Notes: generated by a model not told the origin, from the sequence alone. Counted from the stretch's first letter, positions 12,471-26,903 are shown. The stretch is DNA of 64,000 nucleotides from Mytilus californianus (GCF_021869535.1 NW_026262679.1:86053143-86117142); one strand, 5' to 3'. Numbers and translations: made by a program.

Positions 12471-15027
12471 CTAATTTTACTTTTTGAAATGAACGATCTC
12501 GAGCATGCGCAGTTACGCATTGTTGTTCCTCTACGCCGTTAATATTTGTATATTCCGAAGGCATACTGAATATTTTATGGAGGGAACCAACCTACTATAG
12601 ACAGGCTTCAAAAAAAATAAAGGTGGTGACCCATCTTTGCTGATCTGACAAAAGTTAAGCTTTCGATGTGTTTTATGTTCATTAATAAGATTAATATATC
12701 TTGCATCTCTTCAATATTTTACCACACGTTACAAATGAAAGGATCCAGCATATGAAATATACTGACTATAATCTTACTAATGGTAATATATTACATTATT
12801 CGTTTAGTATCGGCAATATAGGTTTCTTAAGATGAGTGAAAATAAATCTAACAGATGGGAGATATCAAATGATTTTAAGTATCAATAATTATGACAGATG
12901 CAATGATAAAGGATACGTCAATAACCACAATTCCTTTACAAGAAGATTATTTTAAATATGGAAAGGATAAAGATGTCAAAAGAATTAATTTACCATGACA
13001 ATTTATATTTGTCGACAGTACACCGGTATACTAGTATACATTTGCAATTAAAAGTTTGTTATACCGTTTCGTTTTTGTGTAATGTGTTCTTGCGTCGCTC
13101 AAGTTCTTTCTATACTGGACAAATTTATTCAATCCATGCTATTAATGTTTGTATCCTTCAAACCTTATAGCAAAAACTCATTTAATCAGCTTTACGATAA
13201 CTGAAAATAATCTGTCCGAACTCATTGGCCTTGGGTGGAAGAAGACCACCTTATAGGATATGATAAAAAAAAACTTGTCGGCAAAATGACGTTTAAGTTC
13301 GAATGTAATCACATTAAGAAAAACAGAGGATCTCCATGGTCATTGATATTTGAAAACTATTTCTATAATTAATGAGATTTTGAGAAATCATGTATAACAC
13401 ACAAACGTCATGTTTGTATTTTCCCTATTTCCAAAGAACATAACTCTGGAAGGATACTACACTATGTTAAATGTCTACCCGAATTTGGTTGTTCCTAGCT
13501 TTATAATGCTACTAATTATTCTTGAAGCATAGACAAGCTATTGAATCGAATCTGGAATATGTCTAATTTCTGCCTTTGGGACTTAGAATCTGTAATGTAT
13601 CAAACTCGTCATGCGTTATGTTATTTTTATGATATTGAGCATAAACCTCGATTTGGTTATATTTATGAGACATTGCTGTTAGAGTAAAACGACATACTGT
13701 ACATGATAGGTTTTCAATTCGAACTTATTTATTGAAACACAGTCAATTTATTGAACATAATTCCAAAATGGGTACTTATGTCATTAAGGGGCATTTTTCC
13801 TGCAATGACAAATATGATAGTTATGAATTCACTGTTGATGTGTAATAACCTTTTCCTAGCATTCTGATAACTTTCGAAGGATTTGGTCAAATATACGCAC
13901 GTTTTAAGCAAAACCTTCAAATATTACAATTTTAATATTATTATTAATTAGTATAATGTTTATACGACGAATGTGAAATGTTTCAATGTTGGACCTTGTC
14001 TAGTGTTCAGTGCATACATTGTAGTTCCCATCATTGTGTTCAAACTTGAATTGAATCTGATTAAGTAGACTTAAGTTCAATTTGCAGTAAATTATAACTA
14101 CAGAAAATCGAAAAAAATAATGCATTTATCTCGTTTATTTTTTTTTAATTATGAGTATATTAAAATTGATGTCAAATGATGTGCATTTGTACAGATTATA
14201 CTTCAGATATACGCGTTAAGGATTGTCTTAACATTATCACCTCGCCAAAACCAATCCACTTATTTTTCTGTAAAAGCAGAAGGTTATTGTTGGATAAATA
14301 TCCGATATGATATAAAATACTCAGGTTTATCGAATTCTTAAATTTTTAGTACATACATTTATTGTTGCGCAACGGTGATTTTCCCCTTTAAAATCAGCTA
14401 AATACTTGCATAGCTAGCCATTAAAGCTTAACATTATGTCATTGTCTTTGTTTCTTTGTACTATAGTCGTAGTCGTGATTCATTTGTCCGTGGGCAAATT
14501 ATAGTCATATTTTATTCCAATGTGTTTAGTTTTTTTCAGAGGAGAAAACACTTTTGAAAATTTAAAGGCGAACGCATAATAGTAACAATCAATAGGTTAC
14601 ATTGAACCTGTCATACAGGTGATAAAAAAGTTAACTGTTTCTCATAAATTCCACTTATCGTATTTTTATATGTTTTGTACGTATATAAATTGACATTAAT
14701 GCTATGTTTTCTTGTCAATTCATTCATTTGATAAATATTAATGATTTCTATATATATTTTTATCTGAAAACATTACTAGCTAACATTTCTGCGTGTGAAA
14801 TCAAAGTTTAAGCTCATTATCAGAAATAAATCAAGGGAGATAATTTGTATCGAAGTTTATGTTAAGAAACTAATTAAACATTAGTATTTTTATATTCTTG
14901 GTTAATCAAAAACGTTTTTTTTATGGAAATAACCATTTAAGGAAAAATAACCTTGTTTAAGGGGTGACTGGTCTACTGGGATATGAAAAAAGCCCTCTTT
15001 TTCGGGTGACAATCAATATCACACGCC
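12471..15027. other. Gene desert, AT-rich
   Basis: I see no gene. Short frames at 12958-13170 and 13729-13920 lack motifs. No repeat family is recognised. Confidence 0.5.
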
Positions 15028-15240
15028 ATCAATCTCGGTCTGTCCACTGTGTAGTACCTACTTATTCGTGTTTAACTTTGCTTATTTCTTTTCGCCCTAA
15101 ACATGCATGAAACATTTGCCACTGGACGTTAACAGACTCCCTCAATCTCGATCTGTAAACTTTTGCAGTACCTAATCATTCGTGTATTGCCTATTTTTTT
15201 TCATCCTAACCATGTATTAAACATTTGCCACTGAACGTAG
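15028..15240 (+). repeat. Two tandem copies of a ~100-bp repeat unit
   Basis: Copy 1 (15028-15132) and copy 2 (15141-15240) share caatctcg[g/a]tctgt, gtacct[a/c]-type blocks, attcgtgt, and the ending acatttgccactg[g/a]acgt. The ending atttgccactggacgttaa is one I recall as a frequent end of mussel repeats. The copies differ at many positions, so the duplication is not recent. Confidence 0.7.
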
Positions 15241-17207
15241 ATTTTGAACTTTACCTTCTATATTATTTGAAATATTATTCAAATAAGGGGCAAACAATGC
15301 CTCGAGTCTTATCATCAATGACCTTTGCATACATACGCCCAAGATCGCTTCACGTAATAATGCAATTAGCAATGTACAAACTTCCAAAACGCATACTTTG
15401 GAAATCGTTGAGTGCTTGACATTTATTAAGCATGACATTCAGTTTCAGTCACATGTTTAACATTTTTTCGTGTTCTCTATAACCTACTTCTCAAATCAAA
15501 GCATTATTACTTCGCCTAGTATATAATCAAATAAACTATTGCTTTGTAAACTCTTATTAAATTATTTCAAATATATTACACGGCTGTTGTTAAGTCGTTT
15601 ACAAACATGTAACTGGATTAACATTTTCAAATCAAAGCGATTGCCAATTAAGAAGATGCATTCAGCGTTTTCTTCACCTACAAAATCTTTACAAAAATAA
15701 CATGATTATCTCGAATGCTTTATGGCTCTGTTTATTGTAATTTGGTGCAAGCATGCATTACGCGATGCGGTTGTTTCTGTATAACAAAACTGTGCCTATA
15801 GCTTTCAGTACAGACACATTGTCTTGTGTACCACTTATACTTGAGCAATGATCAGATAACCGATCGCTGTTATTATATATTATATATACATGTAAATGAA
15901 AGATAAACTTAACGCACTATATATTTGATAAATGTATCATATTTAATAAAAGTAATCCAAACGAAATAAAGGTTCAAAGATAAAATAAGTTTCGTAAATA
16001 AATTTTACTTTTGTTAAGTGATCAAAAACTTCTGACAATTTATTTTTCATTTGTAAACACATTGCTTGTATAACACATTTTTCTGGTAAGTTGCAATGAT
16101 ATAAAAAGTATTTAATCATGCATAAAGGGAGGTGAACTTTACATTAAATAATTTCGGTACATATAAACTCTATATATTTATTTATTCCTTTTAATAATAT
16201 TTTGACAACCTATTTTCAATGCACTGTACAGATCAGTACACAATTTCTGTTCATAAAATAAATGTTATTTTCAGAGACTTACCTTTCATAAGGTGAAGTA
16301 ATAAAACTATTCCCAAACGAACATAAATGTTTTTATGAATTATTACTCCTATTTCCATGTCGTTGGTTAAATCCATCGAAAAAAATGTTTGTCGCCATAT
16401 GACAACATTGATTAACACTTTATAAGATCAAACGCAACAAAAGTAAAATTAGTAGATAGTCATATTCATCAAAACTAATGACACATAAGCATCCTAGTCG
16501 TTATACGTCACACTTCTACTGAGAAATATTACAGGGACATTTTATAGTCGTAGAACTTCATTGATTAATTTAAATCCTTGCTTCATGGTGGATGGACTTC
16601 ACGTTTTTATATTAAAACTTCATAGCTTATAAATTAATGATGACTCATTTTTGACTTGTCGATGAATCTGCAAATTAAAAGAATAAAAGCATTAATTAGC
16701 AAATATGAAGTTATCAGGGATGATCGGATATTTTCTCCTTATTTGCATATCAGAATAGGCTATTGTTACAATGATTCATATTGAAACATGGCATTGTTGA
16801 GTCAACCTGGCATTGTCCAATACATGTCAGCTGCAATCATAATTAAACAATAGATATTTGGTTATGAACAATTTTGATCAATTGGTTGAAATTAATATTG
16901 ATAACTGATAGACAGTAGCTAGCTGTTCTTTACAAATCTCGATACTATTGCTATATCAAATATTTATTTCCGGAAATTACAGGAACACAATCCTTTTCAT
17001 TAGTGAGCCTTTCACTGAACAGTACGCTACTGATTTTACTTAGTAATATCAGGATAAATTCTATATCCGAGTCTACGTTTCATCAGCAGCCATAGTTCAT
17101 GACAATACATTCAATTCAATTGTGATAAATAAAAAATATATTACATAACTATAATGACAATACAGTCACTGTGGCTTGTAAACTTGGTTTTCGATAAAGT
17201 TTGAATA
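15241..17207. other. Gene desert, AT-rich
   Basis: Overlapping short frames on both strands at 15217-15438 show no domain. No supportable gene or RNA. Confidence 0.5.
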
Positions 17208-17397
17208 TACAGTAAAGTCTGCTTTAGAGACCACGTGTAGTAAGCAAAATCCTGTGTTATAAGACCATTAATTTTAGGTCTCTCTATAGTGCACTTCATA
17301 TATATTGAACCTGTATTAAAAGACCAACTGTCTTATGAGACCGCTTTTTTTTTATCCTTCCCTTAAGTGGTCTCTTAAAAAAACAGGTTTCGTTGTA
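17208..17397. mobile_element. Non-autonomous TIR element (MITE-like)
   Basis: The left end tacagtaaagtctgctttag and the inverted right end (read inwards: tacaacgaaacctgttttt) form imperfect terminal inverted repeats of roughly 25 bp, both followed by agagaccac. Ends of the type acag[t/c]gaaacctg are widespread in small invertebrate DNA transposons. Terminal TA dinucleotides would fit TA target duplication, as in Tc1/mariner-type elements. There is no transposase in the ~190 bp. Confidence 0.7.
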
Positions 17398-18077
17398 TCA
17401 TACGTTTGTACTAACATTTGTTGTAATTTATAAGACGCGACATTGCATAGTTATTCTTTGCATCTGTATACTATTGCCGAGAAATACAATTTTTAAGACA
17501 CCCATTAAGTTAACCTTGATGTAACCTTGACTATAATTTATTCAACTTTAATGTTTGAGCAAATTTGCGGAATAAAAAAAATACAATTCACACGTTTTGA
17601 TTGTCACATAAACATGCAAATTATTAGTAGAATTAAGTTTTTACAATAGGCAAAAATCTTTAAATTATTGACTTCCTTTCATTCATTTTTCTGTTTCTAT
17701 CAAAAGCAAAACATAAATATTAGTGTTGTGCGATGTTTATGACTTATACTTGTGCATTTTATAATAAATTATTGTTTAATATTATTGAAAACGTCGTAAA
17801 GTTACTTCAGGTTCTTTTTATTCGTTTTATTTTCAGTTTTGTTTTAATTCATGCCATTTTAAAGATAATAAAGACTCGGATTGAATACATTTTGTATAAT
17901 AGAACTTTTTTTCAATAATAATTTATGTCTTCAGGTTTCACAATTGATAATAAATATACAAGTTGCCGTGATAATCATTCTTTCTGGAAAGGGAAGAATT
18001 GTAATACTGGTAATATGATATGTTTTAGTTACATGTTTTAAAAATAATTATCTTTACTAAGTTTCAATTTAATTCTA
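17398..18077. other. Non-coding AT-rich DNA
   Basis: The 61-codon plus frame (17733-17918) is lysine/isoleucine/phenylalanine-rich and looks like chance. Nothing else seen. Confidence 0.5.
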
Positions 18078-18383
18078 TGCCTAGTTCACACGTACATTTA
18101 ATTCGAATTGAATTCGATTCAAATGCGAATCGAATTCGCTAATCGCGTTCACACACTCTTCCTTTTTAATTCGAATTGATTCAAATTGGCTAATTCGCAT
18201 TAGAAATCCGTTTTTGCTGATACGAATTAAAAGTTAACGTCGTTCGGATGTAGTAATGCAAATTTGACGCGTATTGCAATTCGAATTAGAATTAACGTTT
18301 GGACGCAAAACGATTCGAATGCGAATTAAACTAATTCGAATTAGTTAATACGAATCGAATTCGAATTACGTGTGAACGCAGCA
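18078..18383. mobile_element. TIR element built of AATTCGAATT-like decamers
   Basis: The ends are inverted repeats. The left end reads tgcctagttcacacgta and the right end, read inwards, tgctgcgttcacacgta (3 mismatches in 17). The roughly 300-bp interior is dominated by variants of aattcgaatt / gattcgaatgcg, so almost any stretch can pair with another. There is no coding capacity. The size and TIRs fit a MITE. The target duplication is unclear and I cannot assign a superfamily. Confidence 0.75.
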
Positions 18384-18629
18384 TTAAAAATCTAATCCAC
18401 TCGCAATAAAAGGAACACAACATCATTTATTATTAATTATTAAAACAGATTGGGAAATGTATAGTGACTGTCGTAATCTTTAGTTGGTATTTCAATTTGC
18501 ACTACTGTCTTTCAAAGACCTAAAACGAAATAAAATCAAAATACACATCCAAAGGATCAAGTTTTCCCCCAAATACCCTGAAATCTAAAATATATATATT
18601 GTGTTAATAGGCAACTTATTCATCTAAAA
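18384..18629. other. Non-coding spacer between TIR element and SINE
   Basis: AT-rich sequence with no recognised feature. Confidence 0.5.
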
Positions 18630-18868
18630 TCTGTCTAGTACATCAGCACTGATTACTATCCTGTCAACACTGTGGTTGGGAGTTCGAACCCCGCTCGCGT
18701 CAAGGTGTCTTGGACTCCGACTTTTATTGACTGTGCTTGCCAATTTTCTGTCGACGGGATCTGGTTCTCTCCGAGTAATTCTGCTTCATTCACCAATAAA
18801 AACCGACCGCCATGACAGTGTCAAAAGTGCTGAAAGTGGCGTTAAAACACTAACAATCAATCAATCAA
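18630..18868 (+). mobile_element. tRNA-derived SINE, diverged copy
   Basis: Aligns in order with the SINE at 11.6 kb: ctgtcaacactg, the B box gagttcgaacc near 18680, actccgacttttattgac, ctggttctctccgag, caccaataaaaac, gcgttaaaacac and an (aatc)n tail. The A-box region is degraded to tctgtctagta. The extra segment ccgccatgacagtgtcaaaa before the tail is absent from the 11.6-kb copy. It resembles the middle of the minus-strand copy at 55.1 kb, so the 11.6-kb copy probably carries a deletion. Confidence 0.85.
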
Positions 18869-21800
18869 GTTATAAATTGAAGGAAACTACTATTATTTGA
18901 TATGACCTAACCTAGAAAGGAAGACTTTCCAATTTATTTTCGTTTCAGCTGCATTGATGCTTATACAAAATGATTACTTTACCAACCGGAGCTGTTAAAT
19001 TTCAGTGATACATTTGTAACATTCTAAATGATTACATTATGAAATCTCCACAACATTACATATTCATTTTTAGAAGATATATGTAGTCATTAATCTTGCT
19101 AATTATACGTTACGAACATTCGTGAAATGGTTAACGAATGAATGCAAAATAATTTATTTTTAATGTCTACACAAAGTGCATCTTGACACGATGCCCCTTA
19201 AAGAAATTTGGAAAAATCAGATAATCAGATAAGCGAAAAAACTTATTAATTTCATTTTTTTCCAGCACGTTCATACAGATAAAGATAATAAGCAGAAATG
19301 CTGTTGTATATTTCATTTTTTCAGTTTGACAGTTAATCATACTCACGTCAAAATATTAACAAAGGTCAGAGGTGAGTATTCCAAAAATTGCAAATATCAC
19401 TAATGTACAAGAGAAAAACGGTTATTAATGACATGACTATGATAACAATTCTTTACAGTGCTCTCTCTTTTTGTCGTATCTAAGGATGATATTTCCCCAG
19501 GAACCCTAGGGATCTTAAACCCTTTTGGCATTCTTTGTAGCCCTTTATTGGTCATGGTGTATGTATTTGCTTTTTTTAGGTTTTTTGGTTTTAAGCTGAT
19601 TAATTTTAGTATTCCAGAGGCGAGAATTAAAACAAGTATCGTACGTTTATATGAAAGTTATTTTTTGCACATGTTGAATTAGACCAGTATAATTAGCAGT
19701 AACTGGTCGTTGAAAAGCTTACATTTAATATTACGTCAAACATTGTTATTCTTTCAAAACATTATTTTACCAGATTTGTTTTAGATTAAAGTTTGCTGAA
19801 GCAAAGAGACAATAGTTAATTAAAACCCGTTTAGCATCAGTTCTGATAATAAACTTTCATCCTGCAGACAAACTATTATATAAATGGAGAAGTATTAGTG
19901 CGATCGCACTGTACAACATATTCGGATTTATAAAATGACTTTGAACTTCGAAAACTCACTATTTTTATATATATATATATATATGATTTACAGACTTGTA
20001 TAACACTTTCTGGATTTCTGTTACAATAAGTTATTGAATAAGAACACCTTTCTTCAATCATTTTGAGTTGTCTTGCATCTAAGCCCAAGAATTTGCATCA
20101 AAATGATGTTGAATAAAAAGTAAACTTATCTCCTGCACCACTTAGAAAACACTATATTTTCAAATTAAACTGTCACATCAATTATATTATGTTAGTTCAC
20201 AGATACCACATGGTTTATCTCTCAGTTTATAGGTGACAATTTTTGCAAGAAGGGATAAAAATGAAGTACACAATACCAATCAAAAATGTTTTTTTTTTCA
20301 TTATATGTGATTTTCATTTTTTTACAAAATTTAATTTTTATTTTAAAAACAATATTTAAAAATAATTAGGTTTTCAAATAAATCTTGAAAGTCAGGATAA
20401 ATAGCATCAAAGAATATTTCCAAAATTAAAATTAAAACACAAAAAAATAAAAAAGGGGGTGTTAACCCCAACAAGTGCCTGTGCATTTTCCTTAAACTTT
20501 TAAAGTTTAACAATTTTGTGTTTTAAACATCTGTTTCTTAAGTAATATTATCTGTCATCCATCATACGGTAAATTAGGTGGCCATCTGAAACACTGATGC
20601 ATATCGATACTGCTACCCCGTATTTAATGATATGCATACACCTTCTTAAACGATAGAAAGGCTCAATAACCTGCGTCGCCTGTTTGGTTTTTTTTAATTT
20701 TTGTTTGTTTTAGTATAGTTCCTAGACTCTCTGAACGGTATGACTGAAAAATGAGGGTATGCTGCCAAATTAAGCGCACATGACGTGTATTTCTTGAATT
20801 ATCTCATTAGACAGCATTGCACTGGGAAACGACCAGTAAATGAATAGAGTGTAAAGAAACATAAAAACCGATGGGCTTAAACAGATCACCAAAGACAAAC
20901 AGATTAATGTTGATTTGGATGACGCATTTACACAATTTAATACAATAAAAATATATCGTGTAAATCATGACAGTTTGGACGCCTTGCTCCCAGTTTTAGA
21001 CAGGTGGTAAATACGAGTATTGTTAACCGGTCTCAGTTGAAGTACTGTTAACGTATAAATACACACCAAAGATACTAGGTTTGTGATTAAGTCTACACTA
21101 AGACTCATCATGGGCGCTCGAATAAAAGCAGATGGAAGGTCAAACCATTTACAATTGTTGCAAAAACTTGTATCATATGTTTACAACCATATATAAAATA
21201 TGAAGAATAAAAGAAGGTTTAAATCTAACGCGCTTGCATTTCAGAAACTCTCTAAATATCGTATAAAGTAATGTATCTTCCAGGTTTTCAGCACGTTACA
21301 TTATCCCCCAAAATCAGATCATAAATTAAAAATAACAGTGTTGTATTTTGAATGTTCGTTTCGTTTTCTCACATTAAGAGTTTCGCAAGATGAATCATTC
21401 CTTACAGATAATAGATTTTAATCCCGTTAACTTTTTGACTTCTTGTCCTCTGGCATTTTTCATCTCATTTTAAACATCCCGTGCACACCATACAATATGA
21501 GTGCAAAATACTTAATTTAAACGTTATTACGTAAACGATTTACAATCTTTCTTCAGTAAATCTTGTGAATTAAACAGATTATACAAAGAAGTAAATTATT
21601 TGAATTAGAAGCTTATAAATTCAACGCTACTAAGTGTTGAATCATTTTCACATCCTGTGAAAGCAATTTTTGAACCAGATAAAGAATATACTCTATTGTT
21701 ATAATGTTTACATTTAATCACAAAAAGTTTTATTCCATATTTGTGTTTCTAAAATGCACTTTAAGATCAATTAACAGAATCATAAAAATAAGTTATTGTG

Positions 21801-21895
21801 GTGTGAGTGAATTTATCTTCATAACAGTTGCTATTATTTGTTTGAAAAACTTAGTTTAAAACTTATAAACTCTAAAACTTTTATTATGATTAAAA
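18869..21895. other. Gene desert with (TA)n at 19966-19984
   Basis: No supportable gene. A short (TA)n microsatellite is present. The 19458-19682 plus frame is hydrophobic and phenylalanine-rich, with no family signature. Confidence 0.5.
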
Positions 21896-22165
21896 GAAGA
21901 TGTGGTCTGATTGCCGATTAGACATTTATCCACTAGAGACCAAATGACTTGGATGTGAAAAAATTTAGGTCACAATAGGGCCTTTTATATAAACAAAGGC
22001 ATGACCGAGTGTGGAACAATTCAAGCAAGGTAATAAACAGCCCGATTTAAACCAAATCAATAAACAAACAAAAAAAACAAACAAAACAAAAAACAAATGA
22101 CAGATAGTAACCAACGACACCCACTTAACTACAGGCAGTTGAAGTGTTGAACAGGTTTGTGAGCT
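21896..22165 (+). repeat. Dispersed repeat family A, diverged copy
   Basis: The head agaagatgtggtctgattgcc is followed by gacatttatccacta, gacttggatgtgaaaa, taggtcacaatagggcct, caaacaaaaaa-rich sequence and accaacgacacccacttaac. These match family A landmarks in order but with many substitutions. Non-coding. Confidence 0.7.
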
Positions 22166-25100
22166 CTAAACCATCCATATAAACTTGGGCAGTGGTGTAA
22201 AACAGCACAACATACGAACACACTGTTGGAAAGGGCTCGACACGTGATATAACATACCGAGCATTCGCAGTTACTGTATGGTAGTTCAAAGACATTTACA
22301 ACATACACATCAATCAGTTCTCAGCCAATGGATTTGGTGTAAAGACATCAAAAAAAGTCTGAGAAAACCATATCCTTGTGCAATGCAAAAGTGTAAGTAG
22401 CGACCGGATGTAGGACAAGTGTTCATAATTGTACAGCAATTCATATTAAGGTTTTTTTTTATATGAAACAGATGTTGTGTTGATAAATTTGGGCCATTAT
22501 TGGAGGCACTTTTCAAACAAGAAACTAATGGATATAGTGTTGCGATTGTTAATTTAATTTTCCAAGTGATATACATGTTCATAATTAAACCACTGGATTA
22601 ACTAAAATTAACATAACCACACTCTATACATTTTTTTCTAATTTCAAAAAATGCCTCCAATTATGTCGTAAACTAATCGATACAACATCTGTTTCAAATA
22701 CAAAAATATGTGTAAAGCAGTAAATGTGTTCTATAGTTAAGACGTATACTATGAAACAAAAGTGGTAACTTTTTCCATTGATATAAAGTCACTTTTATTC
22801 AGAATGTTGTCCGATTGATCAATAACCCTGTTTAACCAATATGGCGGTCGTTACTTTAAATAGAAATTGCGCGCACATGGATGTTGACGGTTCAACTTTG
22901 CAACCAACGGCATAGTCCGATGATGACCAATGATAGTTTTATGTTATGTAGCTTATTATTAGATAGTTGACAAAAATTTTCTCCCTTTAAACTTAGTCTA
23001 GACCAGTTTAAACTATAATTAGTCTCATTAAATAATCCTCTAATAATACAACTTTCTAATAAACAAAACAGTTGAAATTTAGTCAAGTATTGTAGAAAAA
23101 AGTTAAAGACATAAAAACCATATTGTGCAATAATTTTTCCCACATTGGCAATAAATTTATTGATAATGCTCATTCAAAACTGATAGCAAATGCACAGAAA
23201 TTGTTGAAATTGAAAATTTAAAAATACTTTGATCATATAATAACACGACCCACATTAATCCATATGGAAATTCCTCTAAATTTTTCATTGTAAACATCTT
23301 TTTCTTCAATGATATTCTTTTTCTAATGTGTGAACATCTGAAATTCTATCCAGGCTACGAATTATTCAATCTTAATTTTACCATATAACATGCAAAAGGT
23401 GTTGATGCGCCGAATGCTTGCGTGGATACATTAACGCAACAATGGGAATCAAATGTTTTGTTGGAAACTAACATAAAACCCAGTCAATCTATTGTTTTTA
23501 TGGCTTAAAAATACCTTTCTATTTAACAGACTTTTAAAAAATGGACCGCAATTTATCTTTTGCCAATTTTTATAGAAATCTAAGTGATAAAACCTCAATA
23601 AACGTTTTTTTTTATGAAACTTGAAGAATAAAAAAAGACAGTATTGGAAAAATCGATTGTAATAAACAAGTTAATAAAAAAGAATGTCCGATAATTTTAT
23701 GGAATGAATGGAACATTAATAAGAAAAAAATATGAATATGAGTTACGAAACGTTTTATATCTATTATCATAAATCACTGAAAAGACACATTTGAATTAAT
23801 AGACTATAGCATCAAAAGTAATATACTGAATAAATTAAAGATGAAGTAATAAAATTGACTTACCTTAAATGTTTAGCAAAGAATACTGACATAATCTTAA
23901 GATAATCAACGTTATTATTACCATAAGTTTTGTGTACTTTCACCGACTAACAATACTAGGTACTTTGATTGACACAGTAACTAAATAAATGCTAAGATTC
24001 TTTTTAGCTAACACTTGTTGCTAAGTCACATTCGTTATATTAGTTCAGAAATAACAAGGTCTGTCATATCGTAACCATGATCACACTTTTGCTATTCATA
24101 TCTAAAATACTTTGCGATTCAAACATGCTTTCTTTATTACTCTTGTTTAAGCAAACATAAAATACTATAATTTATAAAAAAAAGTGACAATTTACATACT
24201 TATAAAACATATTGAATATGACCTTTAATTTTTTTCAGGTTTTGCAAGAAAACGAATTGTTTGAAACGCATTGTATAATACATCTTCTCCCAAATTGTTT
24301 TAAATTAATCTGAATATAAAAAAAAACGTTCGATAGGCAGACTGAACATTGAAGGATTACTATATAGTTACTACGTTTTAGAGTTGCAACAGCTGAACCC
24401 ATGTTTTGTCTCCTGCAATATCGTTCAACAAAACATAAAAAATTAGGCATTTGAGCTGTCAAATTAGTATAAGAATTTACTAAAAAAAATTCGTACATTG
24501 GATTATAATACATAATATTTTTCATGGAAAAATATATTTTGTTTCGTTGCTGTCTCATTAGAGTAATTTTCATATACCTAACATCGCTTTTTAATTCATA
24601 TTCAATTAAACACATCCATTGATGACTAAAATTCGAAACACATAGCGATGTAAATGTACAAAAAGTTCTAACCGGGCAAATGGTTGAGTGGCGTTCTTTA
24701 CGAACAACTAAGACTATTGACTGGTGTTTATTTTCAAAAAATAAATTTCAGTTGCCATCGGTTTGCGAGGAATACCAGTTAACTTTTTTAAATCGGATTG
24801 CATATACAAGTTTACCATTTCGTGGTTTGCATGTACTTTCCGTATTTTGGGAATACGCATTGTATTCTTTAATAGGTATGTATAGATGAACTCAGACTTT
24901 ACTATTTGACAATATTAAGACATAATATATTCGTCGTTAAATATAAGTTCTCATCTAATCTGGACTTTTTTAAAATTTGTATTCCCTTTTCAATATATCC
25001 ATCGACAAAGACCTTTTAAATTGAAATATTGGGCTGCCATTTTCTGTCTATTAGTGTTATTGTTTTGTGTTTTTCTTTGTCTAATTATTTGGTACGTGTA

Positions 25101-26180
25101 GTTTTAGTTGCACGGTGAACGGTCTTTAGTTTAATATTTTTGTATTTTAATGCGTCCATTTGATGCGTTTGAAAGGCAAAACATGAAAGATGTATATGTT
25201 TGTATATTTGTATATGTAAGAATGTGCGTGTTTTGTATAATTTACAAATAAATAATCAACCGCTTGTGTTGTTTTTCTGCACGAGACACACAAACACAAT
25301 ATAAGTAATGTTTGTTCAAGTTATCATGTCTATATATCAACACAAAGCATTTGTCCTTCCTTATTTTAAAAACAATCAACAGCTAACATCATTTAAGCTT
25401 GGTTTCTTATAGGTTTGTATCACAGTAATGTTATAACAAATACGTCTCTAAATTGGTTTAGCATTTCTAAAAGTCTTAAGAGTGCACACAGATAACAGTA
25501 AAATTGGTAAGCATATTTAAAACACAATAAGATACCGCATAATGGTTTAAAGCCATGAAAATCCCTTCCCTAAGGACGGAACATAACGTTATGTAATGTT
25601 CGTTATATGCTGGTCAACGTGACAATAATTATGTTTATGGACAGTTTTCAACGGAGAAAATTGTCTTTATGTTCAACAAAACAGAATATTTCCTCTTTTA
25701 TTTGGTTACACTGACTTATTGTTTTAATGCCAGACTTTGGAAGTATTCTCTTCAGCGACGAAAGGACATTATTGTGGTACTAATTTTACATCTCGACAGC
25801 TTCTTAAATGAATTAATTATTTATCTTTTGTTTGAATCGGAAGATTCTAACACTTAAAAGACGCAAAGTTGTGGAGAAATACATATCAACCATTATATAT
25901 ACTTTAAGACATTAAAAATCACTATTTTGATGACGTCCAAAAGTTACAACGGTAAAACTGAAAGACATTTTTATTTTGTTTTATTGCATAAATGTATGTC
26001 TCCAAATTAAGTTAATCTCTGCCCAGAAGGGCTTTTGTAATAATACATGCGTTAGGTTTAGAAGCATTGAAATGCCAACCGAGATTAAGTAGGATGTTTA
26101 GAGAGTATGTATAATAGGGAATAACAAATGCACGTTATCCCCCTCCCCCAATAAAAGCTATTTGGGGGATATTTTAATGA
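22166..26180. other. Gene desert, AT-rich
   Basis: No supportable gene. The longest frame, 24235-24615 on the minus strand (126 codons), has no recognisable domain and average AT-rich composition. No recognised mobile element. Confidence 0.5.
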
Positions 26181-26245
26181 CACACCTACTACGAGAACAA
26201 TTAGTGATTGCCTGTCATAATCCTTATTTGGTACAGGAAAGAGAA
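26181..26245. repeat. Short dispersed repeat fragment
   Basis: Contains tgcctgtcataatccttatt followed by tggtacagg, a block I recall from mussel repeats. Only a short core is recognisable, so this is a fragment call. Confidence 0.45.
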
Positions 26246-26760
26246 CCACACTTATTGTGAATCCTGAAGTTAGTGTCTCCAATCGGATGATTTACTTATC
26301 TCGTTTCTGGTTGTTTATTTGTACCTGCGCTCATAGTCAAACGAACACAAAATATCAAATTTAGTTATAAGAGCAAGTCTTGTATGAGCAGAGAATCTGG
26401 CACTCTCACACAATGTAAGATGAGGTAAGATTCAGCTTATGCGTGAACGAGAGGGTATTTCCCTTTCACACTATTTTGTCTATGCTTTGTTGAATAGTTC
26501 CTTGTTCTGAATAATTATAACTTATGTTATTATATATCCAACTTGAAATAAAGGATACTGCATATTTATAGTTTTCTATGTGTTTGATTGTTGCTTGCAT
26601 AACCGTTTAATTTGTTGTCCATGTGTTGTCTGCCTTACTTTGACTTGGGATTTTTAATTGCTTCCTGCTATCATCTGACATTTTGTGTTTGCTTTACAAC
26701 ACATCTGCGCAAAAACGTTATATTGCGGTGATGTACCTTTAGCAGTCATAAACTATTATA
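26246..26760. other. Non-coding AT-rich DNA
   Basis: No gene or recognised repeat. Confidence 0.5.
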
Positions 26761-26903
26761 TAATTAACACATAGCTAAGAGGGTGATAGAGCAGATTGTT
26801 ACCCCGAGAAAACATTGTCAACTGAGGCGAAGCCAAGGTTGACAATGTCTTTTCGAGGGGAAACAATCTGCTCTATCACCCTCTCAGATATGTGTTATTT
26901 AAT
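26761..26903. repeat. Fold-back palindrome, locus 1
   Basis: The left arm (about 26761-26822) and right arm (about 26838-26903) are near-perfect inverted copies over ~60 bases. The left arm contains gagggtgatagagcagattg and ends cattgtcaac; the right arm starts gttgacaatg and contains caatctgctctatcaccctc. The loop (26823-26837) is tgaggcgaagccaag. Inside the arms lie accccgag (left) and tcgagggga (right). The RNA or single strand would form a long hairpin. Non-coding. Shares its centre but not its stem with the palindrome at 35.2 kb. Confidence 0.9.

Noticed and set aside
24235-24615. 126-codon minus-strand open frame as a gene
   Set aside because: AT-rich composition, no domain, no homology I recognise, no splice context; length is within chance for this window.
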